A stretch of DNA of 64,000 nt from Malaya genurostris (Eukaryota > Arthropoda > Insecta > Diptera > Culicidae), in the NCBI RefSeq assembly GCF_030247185.1, contig NC_080572.1, forward strand, positions 231,943,336 through 232,007,335, in the 5' to 3' direction. Positions 10,605 through 22,290 of the stretch are shown in pieces. A program made the translations under genes and the position numbers. The notes beneath the pieces were generated by a model, which was not told the DNA's origin, ran no database searches, and saw nothing but the letters and a program-made list of their open reading frames with translations. The first letter of the stretch is position 1. The number at the start of each line of letters is the position of its first letter.

Positions 10605-13110
10605 TTTGTTTATTTGTTTATTTGGAGCAGGGAAAAGTCCGGTGGAGTTAGTTTCTGTCAAACTTGCTCTCCAACAGGCGTAAAACCTCCTCATCTTTAG
10701 CATCAACAGATTACAATCATCCAAATGATACATTTCACTTAAACATTGCATTTCTAAACTAACTAAAACTAATTAGATAGTAATCCTAGGAACAATTTTT
10801 GATAACGTTTCGTGATAGATAGAAGTCGAATGAATTGGAACTGTGGTTGAATATTCGGCACATGCTGGCAAAAGACTCGTTATACCCATAATTAGTTCTA
10901 GCATAGGGGGTCCTAAGAAAAGAATAGTTTCTAAGATTACGGCGATGGATATCTATTTGTAAAAGCTGTAAGAGCTCGGAGCAGTCTATTCTTGATTGGA
11001 GGAGATCAGCCACAAATGTAGCCTTGCTGACGTCGCGACGGACAGATAACAAATCGAGGTCAATCAGTTTGCATCTGGCATGGTAACTTGGGAGGTTCCT
11101 AGGGTTTCTCCAAGGAAGTCGACGCAGAGCAAATCGGACAAATTTCCGTTGAATTGCTTCAATGCGTTGGATATCGTTTTGGTAGTACGGTGACCAGACA
11201 ATCGAGGCGTATTCGAGCGTAGAGCAAACTAAGGCACAATATAATGCTTTCAAGCAATGTACATCATCAAATTCTTTAGTAACGCGGAAAATGAATCCTA
11301 GCAGCTTGGAGGCTTTGGAGATAGTAAACTCGATGTGTTCCTTGAAATTTAACTTAGAGTCCAGGAGGACACCAAGGTCCTTCACAGACAATGTACGTTC
11401 TAGAACAATTTGTGAAATATTATAGTCGAAACTGCCTATAAACTGTTTGCGACTAAAAGAGATGACGGAGCAATTGGAGGCGTTCAAAACCATTCTGTTG
11501 ATATTACACCAGTTAGTCAAATTATTCAACTGCTCTTGTAGGAACTCTGCGTCAGCTGGGGATTTGACGACATGAAATAATTTGAAGTCATCGGCGAACG
11601 ATAATTTCATACTCTGATCGAAAAATGTAGATCGTTGAGATAAAGTAAAAATATAAACGGTTCAAGGTGACTTCCTTGAGGAACTCCAGAGGTAACGGCG
11701 AATGGTAAGGTTGTACAGTCTCCTATTTTCACTATCATTACGCGACCAGTAAGATATGAGTGAAGCCAATTCAGAAATGACCCGTTACATCCTAGTCTAT
11801 TTAACTTTGAGATTGTTATCTGATGATTAATCTTGTCGAACGCAGCGGAGAAATCGGTGTAGATAGAATCTACCTGTAACGTGATTGTAACGAACGTATA
11901 ATAAAGGAATTATAGGATACTAAATTTGTAGACGTTGAACGATTCGGCATGAAACCATGTTGAGTCTCAGATATGTAGTTAGAGCAATTATGTGTTATAA
12001 AATCCAGAGCTATAATTTCAAGCAGCTTAGATACGGCGCCCAAAGCTGCTATTCCGCGGTAGTTGGATACTGTACACTTGTTTCCTTTTTTATAAACAGG
12101 AAACACATAGGATTTCTTCCATATTTCAGGAAAAGTTCCTGAACGTAAGGAGCAGTTGAATATAATGGATAGTGGAACTAATAGGCTACCAGAGCAGTTT
12201 TTTATTACCACAGATGGGATTCCATCGGGCCCAGCACTAGATGACCGTTTTAACTTGGCACATGCTGAGCTCACAATAGCAGTTGAGATAATAGGATGAT
12301 ATCCAATTGGAGAACGAAGAGGGACATTATTCACCGCAAGAGATTTTGCTTGATCAGTTAGATGTTCTTCAGAAAAAAACACTACTAAAATGTTTGCGAA
12401 ATAAATCGCAAATTCCAAGCGTGGTAGATGCTTCAATTCCGTCGAGTCTCATTGAGGTCGGTAATCCTGACTCTTTCCTCTGTTCGTTCACGTAGTTCCA
12501 AAAGTGCTTAGGGTTGAGTTTAAGATTTTTTTGGATGCGACGTTGAAACGCGCAATAAAGCGATTTGTTCAGGCGTTTGTAGCGATTATTGAGATTAACA
12601 TAATGTGATCTAAGAAGTAATGAAGGTCGTTTAGCGATTTTTTTTAGTGCTGATCGCTTGGCAGTTTTGTAACGTTTCAAAGTGGGATTCGACCAAGGAG
12701 AATGAACAGATTTACGATATATATTTTTAGGTATAAATTGGTCAATAGTATATGACACAATATTCGTCCATAATAGAGCAGCAGAATTACTGTCATTATC
12801 AGAAAGTAAATAGTTCCAATTCAGGCTCAGAAAAAATGATTCATAGCGGCGTAATCACCCTTCTTGAAATCGTAATAAATTTCCTCGGCAACTGCTTCAA
12901 AGACAACTGGATCACTCTCACAAATATTGATTATAAGGGAAGGGTGGTGTCGACATGTTTTTACTAGCGAAACGGGCGCATTAATCAATGAACACTTGTT
13001 GAATAGTTCTTGGCTAGTAAAGATGAGATCGAGCATTCGGTTGTTGCTATTGTAATAATTATTCAGTTGAAGTTTAGTAAGTATATTCCAAGTTTGAAAA
13101 GAATCGGTTC
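10605..13110 (-). mobile_element. 5'-truncated CR1-clade (T1/Q-like) non-LTR retrotransposon
   Basis: Reading on the minus strand from about 13110 to 10605, the pieces of ORF2 appear in order. The end of the endonuclease comes first (NRMLDLIFTSQ near 13040), then the linker with PKHFWNYVNEQRKESGLP (12369-12758), the reverse-transcriptase N-terminus with SSAGPDGIP and NYRGIAAL (11870-12436), VPQGSHLEPF near 11680, the catalytic FADD at about 11592, and the thumb domain to the stop at 10786. The 3' end is a short (AATAAAC) repeat at 10605-10626. Frameshifts separate the pieces, and the 5' end with ORF1 is missing. Clade assignment is from motif pattern. Confidence 0.8.
10786..11610 (-). pseudogene. 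Reverse transcriptase C-terminal half of the CR1-like element
   Basis: This 274-residue frame begins just upstream of the catalytic FADD (MKLSFADDFKLF) and runs through the CR1-typical SVKDLGVLLDSKLNF block, the YASIVWSP block and RIEAIQRKFVRFAL to a stop. It is the longest intact piece of this element. The preceding RT segment ending PQGSHLEPF is in another frame, so no full polymerase can be made. The MKL at its left is an internal methionine, not a real start. Confidence 0.8.
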
Positions 13111-13439
13111 AGTAGATTTTGCAAGAGCGTGTTCACGGACTTCGAAAAATTGGTTTTCTGAAAAACATGTTTAATTTTTTTTCTCAAAAAGTGAACAAAA
13201 AATTTTTTGATAACTTACACTTACTTGAATTGATTTGAAATTTTGACAAAATATTTTCTGAAATGTTACACTACAAGAAAATGTAAAAAAAACGATTTTC
13301 CAAAACTGTTTATTCCTCTACCACCCCACTCCCGCCTAATAAAAATATTTTTCGTTTGTAAATTAATTTTTAATTATTAGAGTCAATTTGATATGGAAGG
13401 TTTTCAGTATTTTTTTTTTTGGAACCCTGGACTAGTTTC

Positions 13440-13587
13440 GTAAAAATCCCTAGTACAATACTTTTTGTAGGCTTTGTCTACACTATTTGAAAACTATTTG
13501 AAAAACAAAAATTGTAAAAATCCCTAGTACAATACTTTTTGTAGGCTTTGTCTACACTATTTGAAAACTATTTGAAAAACAAAAATT
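13440..13587. repeat. Exact tandem duplication, 74-bp unit x 2
   Basis: The unit beginning GTAAAAATCCCTAGTACAAT is repeated immediately (13440-13513 and 13514-13587) with no visible mismatch. No coding content; the identity of the copies suggests a recent duplication or an assembly duplication. Confidence 0.9.
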
Positions 13588-14051
13588 GTTTGAAATGTTT
13601 GGCCTTTATTGAAAGACAGTCTAGATCAATGTTGGAAAAACAAAGCAATGTGACTTATTAGGACAAAGTCTACATGTTCGGAAAGTTTTAATTCGACACA
13701 ATCCATTTTGGGCGGAACCAATAAGTGCATTTGGATCTCACAATGAATTCCGGCTCAAATTCCGGAAAACTTAACTGAGCAGTGCTCCCATGACGACTGA
13801 CGACCAGAAATGTCAGGTGAAACTTCAGGCAGGATTACCAAAATCTGTAAATCCGAAAAATTGGCTTCGGGCTTCAATTTCTCTACAAAGTATGATACAC
13901 AAAACTGACTTGGCGAGCAAAAAAGTCTTTTTTGATGACTTCCACTGGCAGGCTTTTGGTGTGTGTCCGACTGCGACTATTATTCGGCACAATTCTGCTG
14001 TTCGGCGCTCGTTTCATTCCAAGGTTTTTGAGGTTTTAGATGTTGCTCTCT

Positions 14052-14531
14052 CGTGTTTGCCTTTCAGTGATCTGTAGAAGGATTATATAATATAATATAA
14101 TTTATATAATCTAACTATCAATAGATTCGAATTTTTTCATCTTGAACGTGTATTGCAACAAAATTGAAGTGTTTCAATAGTTTCTGAGGAAGAGAACAAA
14201 CAAATCTGCTGCTGTACAACTGCATCGGTATAAAAGATGAATATTCCACTTTTTTCCATCATTTTCTAAGCAACAGGAAACACAGCGTCATATCTCGCTT
14301 CGACAAGTGTTGCTTAGAAAATGATGGAAAAAAGTGGAATATTCATCTTTTATACCGATGCAGTTGTACAGCAGCAGATTTGTTTGTTCTCTTCCTCAGA
14401 AACTATTGAAACACTTCAATTTTGTTGCAATACACGTTCAAGATGAAAAAATTCGAATCTATTGATAGTTAGATTATATAAATTATATTATATTATATAA
14501 TCCTTCTACAGATCACTGAAAGGCAAACACG
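14052..14531. repeat. Perfect 224-bp inverted repeat with 32-bp spacer (hairpin)
   Basis: The left arm 14052-14275 and right arm 14308-14531 are equal in length and, read base by base, exact reverse complements; the spacer is 14276-14307. Each arm includes an AT-rich segment (TATAATATAATATAATTTAT) and a unique segment. No terminal motif or target-site duplication was seen. A transcript would fold into a perfect 224-bp duplex. Alternatives are a very young fold-back element or an assembly artefact. The frame at 13790-14077 that enters the left arm is not recognised as a protein. Confidence 0.95.
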
Positions 14532-15306
14532 CGTCATGAGTTTTCCTCTTTGATACTCGTTGATACCAAACATTTCAGAAAAGTTTAATTTTGAATTATT
14601 TGAGATTATGTCAAACAACTGAAAATTTTATCATAAAATTTTGATCATATTTCCGATGACATCTGGCAAAATTTGTGTTCATACGTTAGATACAACAAGA
14701 GATATTCACGACCAAAATCTTGTCAATCTATCAGAGGGTAATTTTGAAAAGGCGCCCCATAGTAAAGTAAGTCGTATTCACGACGAAAATAGGTCCAAAC
14801 ACGAAAAATAAAAATCAACAGAGTCTATAGATAGACATTTTTGCACGTTATCAAACTTAAAAATAAATTCATCATCAAAGATTGAAATACGAAAAGCTGT
14901 GCATTGTTAAACGATTGTGAACCAAAAATAAGTAAATCAACAAACATGAATGGTAAAAAACGGTTTGCTAGCTTCAGTTCATGATGATCCATGAACACAT
15001 TTAGTGCGCAGGCCTCCATCTACGTCAAGACAATGGAACTACACCCGGAATTATTCAACTGCTGCTTCAGTCAATGGCGAATATGGGGTTCAGTTCCTCA
15101 AGCCTAACGGCAGAAAAACAACAAGAAGTTTTTTTGTGAGCATATCTGCTGTTGGATATTCACAGTGTGAGTTTCGCTTCAAACAAGAGCGATTGCGTCA
15201 TCCAGCTGCTGATCGTTTGTATTAGAAAAAAAGGAATTGAAAAGTGGACAACGATGGGGAACATCATACAAAATCAGTCATTCTAATGGCTCTAAATGTT
15301 ATCTAA
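14532..15306. other. Unclassified DNA with an unrecognised 73-codon frame
   Basis: The + frame at 15004-15225 contains a TTRSFFVSISAVGYSQCEFRF stretch with somewhat coding-like composition, but I recognise no family and no splice structure. The rest is AT-rich with no repeat identified. Confidence 0.3.
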
Positions 15307-16115
15307 TACTATGTTCACACTATGAGTTAAAACAAGTTTTCACTCTGGTTTCATGTTTTAAGCGAAATAACATGTTCGCTGTTCAGAAACGTCACATTAA
15401 AACATGTTTTCCAAAAATAACATGATATAATGATCAGTCAAGCACAACCCTGCTAGCATTTTCCGTCATTTTTCGACTATGTCAATTGACAAGCTTTTAT
15501 CGAAACAGTTTTCCATCAGAGTAGCCATGATAAAACAGAACAGGAAACTTGTACAACCATGCTTGTTTTTTTTTGTTTAAAGACATGAATTTTTGGTTCA
15601 TTTATTGCTAAAAATATTTATTTCACGTAAATGGCCAAAGTTTCGAAGCAAATACCCTTCTAAACGTTGACAACTAACGTGATATAAACATTTAAAACCA
15701 ATAAATGGTCAAAAACGACTTTTTAATACGTAGAAGAAAACTTTCTGAGTGAAGAAGTGGAAAAATTGAAGCGATTGATATAATACTTTTACCAATTTTT
15801 CCGAAGCATTGTGAAAAACCAAGCTTCTTGAAACCGGGAATGCAATCTTCAATGTTTTCACTGTAGATTTTCCTATTCCGAAGTACTACAAACTATTCTA
15901 TGAAAATTCCGAAACCCAATAAAGTTCCACAGTAATTTATCTTCTAAACAAGTGCTTAATATTTGCTACGTAAACATTTTCCAGTATGTTTATAAACAAA
16001 CTCAATAACCAACAATATGTCATGCATATAACATAATACAAGTGTGAACAGTTAGGTTTTAACTTTATATTACTATCGTTAAAACGTGTTATTTTCTGCA
16101 GGTGTGAACATAGTA
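15307..16115. mobile_element. Candidate TIR element, about 0.8 kb, flanked by TAA
   Basis: The left end reads TACTATGTTCACAC and the right end GTGTGAACATAGTA, an exact 14-bp terminal inverted repeat, with looser complementarity further in (AAAACA-GTTTT against AAAACGTGTTATTTT). Both sides are bordered by TAA, consistent with a 3-bp target-site duplication of the PIF/Harbinger type. There is no coding capacity, so it would be non-autonomous. The superfamily is inferred only from the TSD. Confidence 0.5.
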
Positions 16116-16290
16116 TAAATAACTATTAAGATTACTTTCTTTGCAAATCGAAGATAAAATCATCAGTTTAGTGCAAATCTAGAATAATTTGATTAGTTTT
16201 GTGCATTTTTCACAAACGCGAAATTCGCACCAAACGAGCGCAAATAAAGTTAGCATTTGATTGCTTCGCGTTTGAGAAAAATGTTTGAAA

Positions 16291-16695
16291 AGTGTTTAAT
16301 ATCGTAGAGAATTTCACAATTTGGCTCTTCTGAAAACCGGAAATGATTTCCGTACAGAATTTAGATAGTTTCTTTCACTCAAATATTGAGATGTATGAAA
16401 TATATGAACGATTGTACGACTTGTGTTACGAATATATTTATGTAATGATTGCTTCTAGGTCAAAGCTCAAACTTACAAATGACTTTGACTGGCGCCCTTC
16501 TTCAAACGTAATCATTCGTAATAGTCCAAGACCCCAAAAAAAACGTAAAGAACTTATTTGGAAAACTGTCCTAAACTAACCCTAAACCCTAATTCCTGGA
16601 ATACAAACGCAATCCTCCGAAACCGAACGGTGCTTTTCAGGATTACAATAACTTAAACGATCGAACGGTATCAAATCAGTTAATATCTATACATA
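16291..16695. repeat. 0.4 kb direct repeat, copy A
   Basis: It matches 22872-23250 in the same orientation with scattered substitutions and small indels. It carries an open frame (16343-16579) that is also open in copy B, but nearly all nucleotide differences between the copies change the amino acid, so the frame does not look constrained. Copy A has a CTAACCCTAAACCCTA block at 16576-16591 that is absent from copy B. Confidence 0.8.
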
Positions 16696-17710
16696 TACAC
16701 TGAAAACCCTTCGATCATAAAATTGCGATATCGCAGTTTTTGATTTTTGCGATAGTTGATTTAACTAATTTCTTTTTGATTCAACCAATATGGTTTTTGA
16801 TTTGCATATATTCAAGTAGTTGAAAAATATGTTGTTTTGAATGCTGTCAAATGCCGGAGACAGTTGAAAGCAAAACAATAATCGCAATGCAAAATCAACA
16901 ACTTTTTTAGTTGAAATCTGTTCGCGTCGCTTCAAAATGTCAATGAAAACAACATCGAATATTAAAGCGTTTGGTGAAATTGTGTCCATTCGATTTGAGA
17001 AATTTATGATTCCATAACAAGTGTTTTTGTCTAACAGCGGTGTTGTGATAAAGTGAACCTTGTTTAAGATGAAAAAGATTTGGTGACAAATTAGAAAATG
17101 TTAATGAATGATCATCTCGTAATCTTTCAGGTATGCGCAAAAATTTTATGCTTCAAATTCGATCATTGATTTACTTCCAGCAGACTGTTTTACTTCCAGC
17201 TGTTTGATACCGATGATGATGTTCATGCATTAGTAATAAAACGCTTTTTGACATGAATTTAATTTATAAAAGAAGGAGCGAAGGGTTTCAAACACACAGA
17301 AAGCGCTGCGATTGAATGGCGCGTTTGAATTGCCGTCGCAAAATTCCAATTCCTAGCAGTTGATACACCCAAGCTCATATAAATTGACTAAAATTATCAG
17401 TGCATAACTTTAGTTAAACCGTTTGAAGGCATCATCTTTCAATACTCATTTTAGGTAAATTTCGCCAATTTACTTGCCCCTCCGGGCACTTTTGCTGATT
17501 GAAAACGTTTTTCTACATCAATCATTTCCGATCGAATCAGAAGTATTTATTTTAGAATTAAGATCTTCACTGATCTCGATTTGACATGATCATGATCATA
17601 CAAAATTCAAAATCTCTTAGAGATCAGATCAGTTTCGTAATGATAATTTATTCCTTGGTTAAGATCACTTAAAATCAGCAGTGATCGGTGGTTTTCCCAA
17701 TTATTACATA
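16696..17710. other. AT-rich DNA rich in ATTAGTTG/CAACTA motifs, possible split MITE
   Basis: The repeated CAACTAAT and ATTCAACCA motifs also fill 22424-22870 on the other side of the Jockey insertion, so both may be one older non-autonomous element. Weak inverted similarity (ACTGAAAACCCTTCG near 16699, CGAAGGGTTTCAAAC near 17280) could mark another element's ends. No gene seen. Confidence 0.3.
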
Positions 17711-17981
17711 TCAATATAAAATACTTTTTTTTTTTTTTTTTTTTTTTTAATAACTATTTATTGGAATATGAGTTAAAATTAAATTATTAAGATTTAAATT
17801 GGGTGTTCAGCCACAAGTGGTGACTTTTCAGCCCTGTTATATATATATATATATATATGATTTGGTTATTACCATGAAGACATCATTTGCTTCCGCAATT
17901 CTGAGATTTTTGTGTAGGGAAAATTCTAAACCTACTTGTATTGTGTAATGGGGAAAAGGAACTTATATACTAACTTACTAA

Positions 17982-20636
17982 CTAATACAGAGAGCGAATC
18001 GATTCAATTGAAGATTGCATCGATTTTTGTCGGAATTTGCTTATAATATTATGTGACATTACATCTAATGGTTCTATATTTGTGAGTCTGTGTAACTCAT
18101 TTGTACTAAACCAGGGAGGACGCTTCAGAATCATTTTCAGAATTTTATTCTGAATCCTTTGAAGCGTTTTCTTCCTGGTGGAACAACAGCTTGACCAAAT
18201 TGGTACCGCATAAAGCATGGCTGGTCTGAAAATTTGTTTATAAATTAACAATTTGTTTTTTAGACAGAGCTTAGAATTTCTGTTTATAAGAGGATATAAA
18301 CATTTAATATATTTATTACACTTTGCCTGGATTCCTTCAATGTGATCCTTGAAAGTGAGTTTTTTGTCATACGTTAAACCTAAGTATTTAGCTTGATCAG
18401 ACCATGTCAATTCCAAGCCATTCAATTTGAGAATGTGATTATTGTTTGGTTTTAGAAAAGAAGCTCTTGGCTTGTGAGGAAAGATAATTAATTGCGTTTT
18501 TGCTGCATTTGGTTTAATTTTCCATTTTGACAGATAATCACTGAAAATATTTAAACTTCTTTGTAGGCGACTGCAGATCACTCTTAGATTTCTACCTGTG
18601 GCTAACAGACTTGTGTCGTCACAGAATAGCGATTTCTGACAACCAACGGGTAGATTTGGAAGATCAGAAGTGAAAATATTATACAAGATTGGAGCTACAC
18701 TCGAACCCTGCGGAACACCGGCTCGTACGGGTAGCAATTCAGATTTACAATTCTGATAGCTAACCTGAAGAGTACGATCAGTTAAATAATTTTGAATCAT
18801 TTTGATCAAATAAATAGGAAACTGGAAATCAGACATTTTTGCTATTAAACCTTTGTGCCAAACACTGTCGAATGCTTTTTCTATGTCTAGAAAAGCAACT
18901 CCAGTGGATAACCCAGAAGATTTATTTGATTTTATCATGTTCGTTACTCTGACAAGTTGATGAGTAGTTGAATGTTCATGACGAAATCCAAACTGCTCTG
19001 GTAAAAAAATTGAATTCTCATTTATATGAGTCATCATTCTTAACAAGATAATTTTTTCAAAAAGTTTACTGATAGAAGAAAGTAAGCTAACTGGTCGATA
19101 ACTTGATGTATCTGCTGAGTTTTTATCAGGTTTCAGGATAGGAATTACTTTAGCTTTTTTCCATCTTTTTGGGAAGTAAGCTAATGAAAAACACTTGTTG
19201 GAAATTTTAACCAGGAGTCTCCAAGGCAACGTCGGGAAGATTTTTAATAAGAATATTAAAAATTCCATCATTACCAGGAGCCTTCATGTTTTTAAGTTTC
19301 CTAATAATTGATTTAATTTCATCAAAATTCGTCTCAATAAAGTCATCTTGTGATAACACTTGGGTTGAAATATGCTCATATTCCAGTGAGACTTCATTTT
19401 CAATAGGACTCGTTCGTTCAAATTAAAATTGTGTACACTCTCGAACTGCTGAGCAAGTTTTTGAGCTTTTTCACCATTTGTAAGAAGTATTTGATTTCCT
19501 TCCTTGAGAGCAGGAATTGGTTTCTGAGGTTTCTTAAGAACCTTAGAAAGTTTCCAGAAAGGTTTAGAATATGGTTTAATTTGTTCAACTTCTTTAGCGA
19601 AATTTTCATTTCGCAAAAGAGTAAATCTATGTTTAATTTCTTTTTGTAAATCCTTAACTATGTTTTTCATAGCAGGATCACGAGAACGTTGATATTGTCG
19701 TCGACGAACATTCTTCAACCGAATGAGCAGTTGAAGATTGTCATCGATGATAGGAGAATTTAATTTAGTTTGAGCTTTGGGAACTGAAAGATTTCTAGCT
19801 TCGATAATATAATGATTCAAATTATCAATTGCTGTGTCGATGTCCGCAGAATTTTCTAAAATAGTTTCATGATCCACATGATTTTCAATGTGAGATCTGT
19901 AATCCAACCAATTAGCTCTATGATAGTTGAAAATAGAACTAATTGGATTAATTATAGCTTCGTTGGAAAGTCTGAATGTTACAGGAAGATGATCTGAGTC
20001 AAAATCAGCATGAGTAATCGGTTCACTACAAATGTGACTTTGATCTGTTAGAACCAGATCAATTGTAGACGGGTTTTTCACGGAAGAGAAACAAGTAGGA
20101 TTACTGGGATGAAGAACTGTAAAGTAACCAGCTGAGAGTTGATTATGAAGTATTTTACCATTACTGTTATTTTGCCTACAATTCCACTGGACATGCTTAG
20201 CATTTAAGTCCCCTATTACGAAAAATTTCGATCGATATCTTGTAAGTTTTTGCAAATCGCCTTTAAAGAAATTTAATTGTTCGCCGGTGCATTGGAATGG
20301 CAAATATGCTCCAGCGATGAAATAAATTCCATGAATGGTTTCAACTTCGATTCCCAAGCTTTCAATAACTTTAGTATTGAAAGAAGGTAAAATTCGATGT
20401 TTAATTTGCCGTTGGACAAAAATGGCAACTCCACCACCAATTCCAGTAAACCTGTCAAATCGATGAACCACATAATGTGGATTACTTTTCAATTTTACAT
20501 TTGGTTTAAGAAAAGTTTCTGTCACAATGGCAATATGAATTTTGTGAACTTTGAGAAAATTATAAAATTCATCTTCACTCGATTTCAAAGATCGAGCATT
20601 CCAATTTAAAATATTCAAATAATTATTTAACATCAC
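17982..20636 (-). pseudogene. Jockey ORF2, endonuclease-reverse transcriptase with two compensating frameshifts
   Basis: The endonuclease occupies the first 230 or so codons: LNILNWNARS, the glutamate in VTETFLKP, GDLNAKHVQWNC and SDHLPVTF are all present. The reverse transcriptase follows, with SYRPVSLLSSISKLFEKI, DIEKAFDSVWHKGL, AGVPQGSSVAPILYN and the catalytic FCDDTSLL near 18611-18630. The frames 19284-20636 and 17982-19271 are in the same register with one TGA between them (19284-19286). The expected residues between (ending KNMKAPGNDGIF) read in another register from about 19415 to about 19225, so two small compensating indels about 190 bp apart explain the break. Without them ORF2 would be about 885 codons. 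Confidence 0.9.
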
Positions 20637-22113
20637 TGTTAAATTTTAAATTCATTATAATATTATTTGCAAATTTCCATCCGATTTGAAATGCTTCAAA
20701 AAGTGATGAAGTCGAATTCATTTGGATGATCATTTGAAAAAGTTGATCTTGTAGGTAGATCATTTTATTTTCAGTTATATCGCCTAAATCGACTTCATTT
20801 AAAGAAGCGAATGGCATTGAAGGAATATTTGTAGGTAGACTGCCATTAGAAGAAGATGATTTGGCCGGTCTACCTATTAATAAATTGTTTTCGTTAGAAG
20901 AAGAACTGCAAGGCGGTCCTGTGTTTTGATTATTTACATTAGAAGAAATAGGTGATAGATTTCTACCTAATATACCAGCATAACTGACATTAGAAGAAGA
21001 TGATGACGAGGTCGATCTACCTGTCAATAAATTGTTTTCGTTAGAAGACGAATTGGCAGGTGCCTTAGAAGAATTTTCAGGTATATTCTGTAAATTTAAG
21101 GTCGTTGATTTGACTTGTTGTCTAAGCGAACGAGCGTTTAAAATTTTTTCCCTGACAGGACATTTCAAATAATTGGATTTATGATTTCCATTGCAATTTG
21201 AACATGAAAATTTATCAGTGGTTTCATTCATTGGACAAGCGTCTTTCGAATGCGATTTACCACAATTCAAACACCGTATATCCATATGACAATTTTTGGT
21301 TCCATGACCGAAGCCTTGGCAACGACGACATTGCGTTAAGTTTGCAATACGATTATGCCGTTTATAATGTTCCCAATGAATTTTAATGTGGGAAATGAAA
21401 CGTACTTTTTCTAAAGTTTTCAAATTGTTTACATCACTTCGATTGAAGTGTATTAGGTAAAGTTCATGGGAAATTCCAGAGCGTGGTTTAGAAGTACCAT
21501 TCGCTCTTTTTTTCATAAGTATTACTTGGGAAGGGGCAAAACCAAGCAATTCTTTTAGTTCATTTTTAATTTCATCAATACTTTGATCATTTGATAATCC
21601 TTTCAAGACAGCCTTGAAGGGTCTGTCTGATTTTATATCATATGAATAAAATTTATGAAGTTTTTCGGACAAGTATCGAATAAGACGTTCGTAATCTTCC
21701 AATCCATCCACCAAGACTCGACATTCTCCTCTTCGTCCGATTTGAAATGAGACTTTTACTTCCGGGAGAAAAGTAGAAAGCTCAGTACGGAATGCTTTGA
21801 AGTCGGAAATCATCACCGTCACTGGTGGCATAGATTGATGTTTCTTCCCAGAACGACAAGCGTCCATTTTGGGAATTTTTGAAGAATTTTCTTCTATGTC
21901 GCTACAATCGGATTCAGGAAGAATCTCGTAAATATTGTTAGACGGCATAGAAACAACGGAAGGGAATTCCGTCCGTTGTCTTTTATTTTTACATTCAGAT
22001 TCTATAAGATCGTGAATGTTATTAGAAAAATGTTGAATAACGGATTGTGATTTATTCCGTATTGAATTATTTTTAGCCTTAGGCTTGTTGCCTTTCCGGT
22101 TGGACGCAGGCAT
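20623..22113 (-). CDS. Jockey ORF1, gag-like zinc-knuckle protein
   Basis: An intact 496-codon frame encodes a nucleic-acid-binding protein thought to coat the element RNA. The basic N-terminus (MPASNRKGNKPKAKN) is followed by an RRM-like/PRE_C2HC region in the middle. Three zinc knuckles lie at about residues 265-320: CRRCQGFGHGTKNC (C-x2-C-x4-H-x4-C), CLNCGKSHSKDAC (C-x2-C-x3-H-x4-C) and CSNCNGNHKSNYLKC. A serine/asparagine-rich C-terminus carries two related NENNLL-GR repeats. The last codons overlap the start of ORF2 by 14 bp (20623-20636), compatible with re-initiation coupling as in other Jockey elements. Confidence 0.9.
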   Translation of the reverse strand: MPASNRKGNKPKAKNNSIRNKSQSVIQHFSNNIHDLIESECKNKRQRTEFPSVVSMPSNNIYEILPESDCSDIEENSSKIPKMDACRSGKKHQSMPPVTVMISDFKAFRTELSTFLPEVKVSFQIGRRGECRVLVDGLEDYERLIRYLSEKLHKFYSYDIKSDRPFKAVLKGLSNDQSIDEIKNELKELLGFAPSQVILMKKRANGTSKPRSGISHELYLIHFNRSDVNNLKTLEKVRFISHIKIHWEHYKRHNRIANLTQCRRCQGFGHGTKNCHMDIRCLNCGKSHSKDACPMNETTDKFSCSNCNGNHKSNYLKCPVREKILNARSLRQQVKSTTLNLQNIPENSSKAPANSSSNENNLLTGRSTSSSSSSNVSYAGILGRNLSPISSNVNNQNTGPPCSSSSNENNLLIGRPAKSSSSNGSLPTNIPSMPFASLNEVDLGDITENKMIYLQDQLFQMIIQMNSTSSLFEAFQIGWKFANNIIMNLKFNSDVK

Positions 22114-22207
22114 TTTTGAAATTAATGAAATTTTAAATTAAATTAACTAGGCTAAATTAGTCTTCGATTAGACTCCTAGCTAGCCTTAAAAAAGGCTGAT
22201 TAATTTC

Positions 22208-22290
22208 TTAGTCACTCTAATATCACTCTTTGTATCACTTAGTCACTCTAATATCACTCTTTGTATCACTTAGTCACTTAGTTAGTGATT
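22208..22290. repeat. Tandem repeats in the Jockey 5' region, 31-bp unit
   Basis: The unit starting TTAGTCACTCTAATATCACT occurs at 22208-22238 and 22239-22269, followed by a partial third copy. It lies between the element 5' end and ORF1; 5'-region repeats of this kind are often part of promoters in non-LTR elements, but that role is inferred. Confidence 0.85.

Noticed and set aside
16343..16579. 78-codon frame conserved in a second copy at 22913-23113
   Set aside because: Between the two copies nearly all substitutions change the amino acid and one copy has an earlier stop, so there is no sign of protein constraint.
16576..16591. Telomere-like CTAACCCTAAACCCTA
   Set aside because: Only two units, absent from the paired repeat copy, and Diptera do not use this telomere repeat.
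17840..17861. (TA)n run near the Jockey 3' end
   Set aside because: Simple microsatellite in the element's 3' UTR, no further structure.
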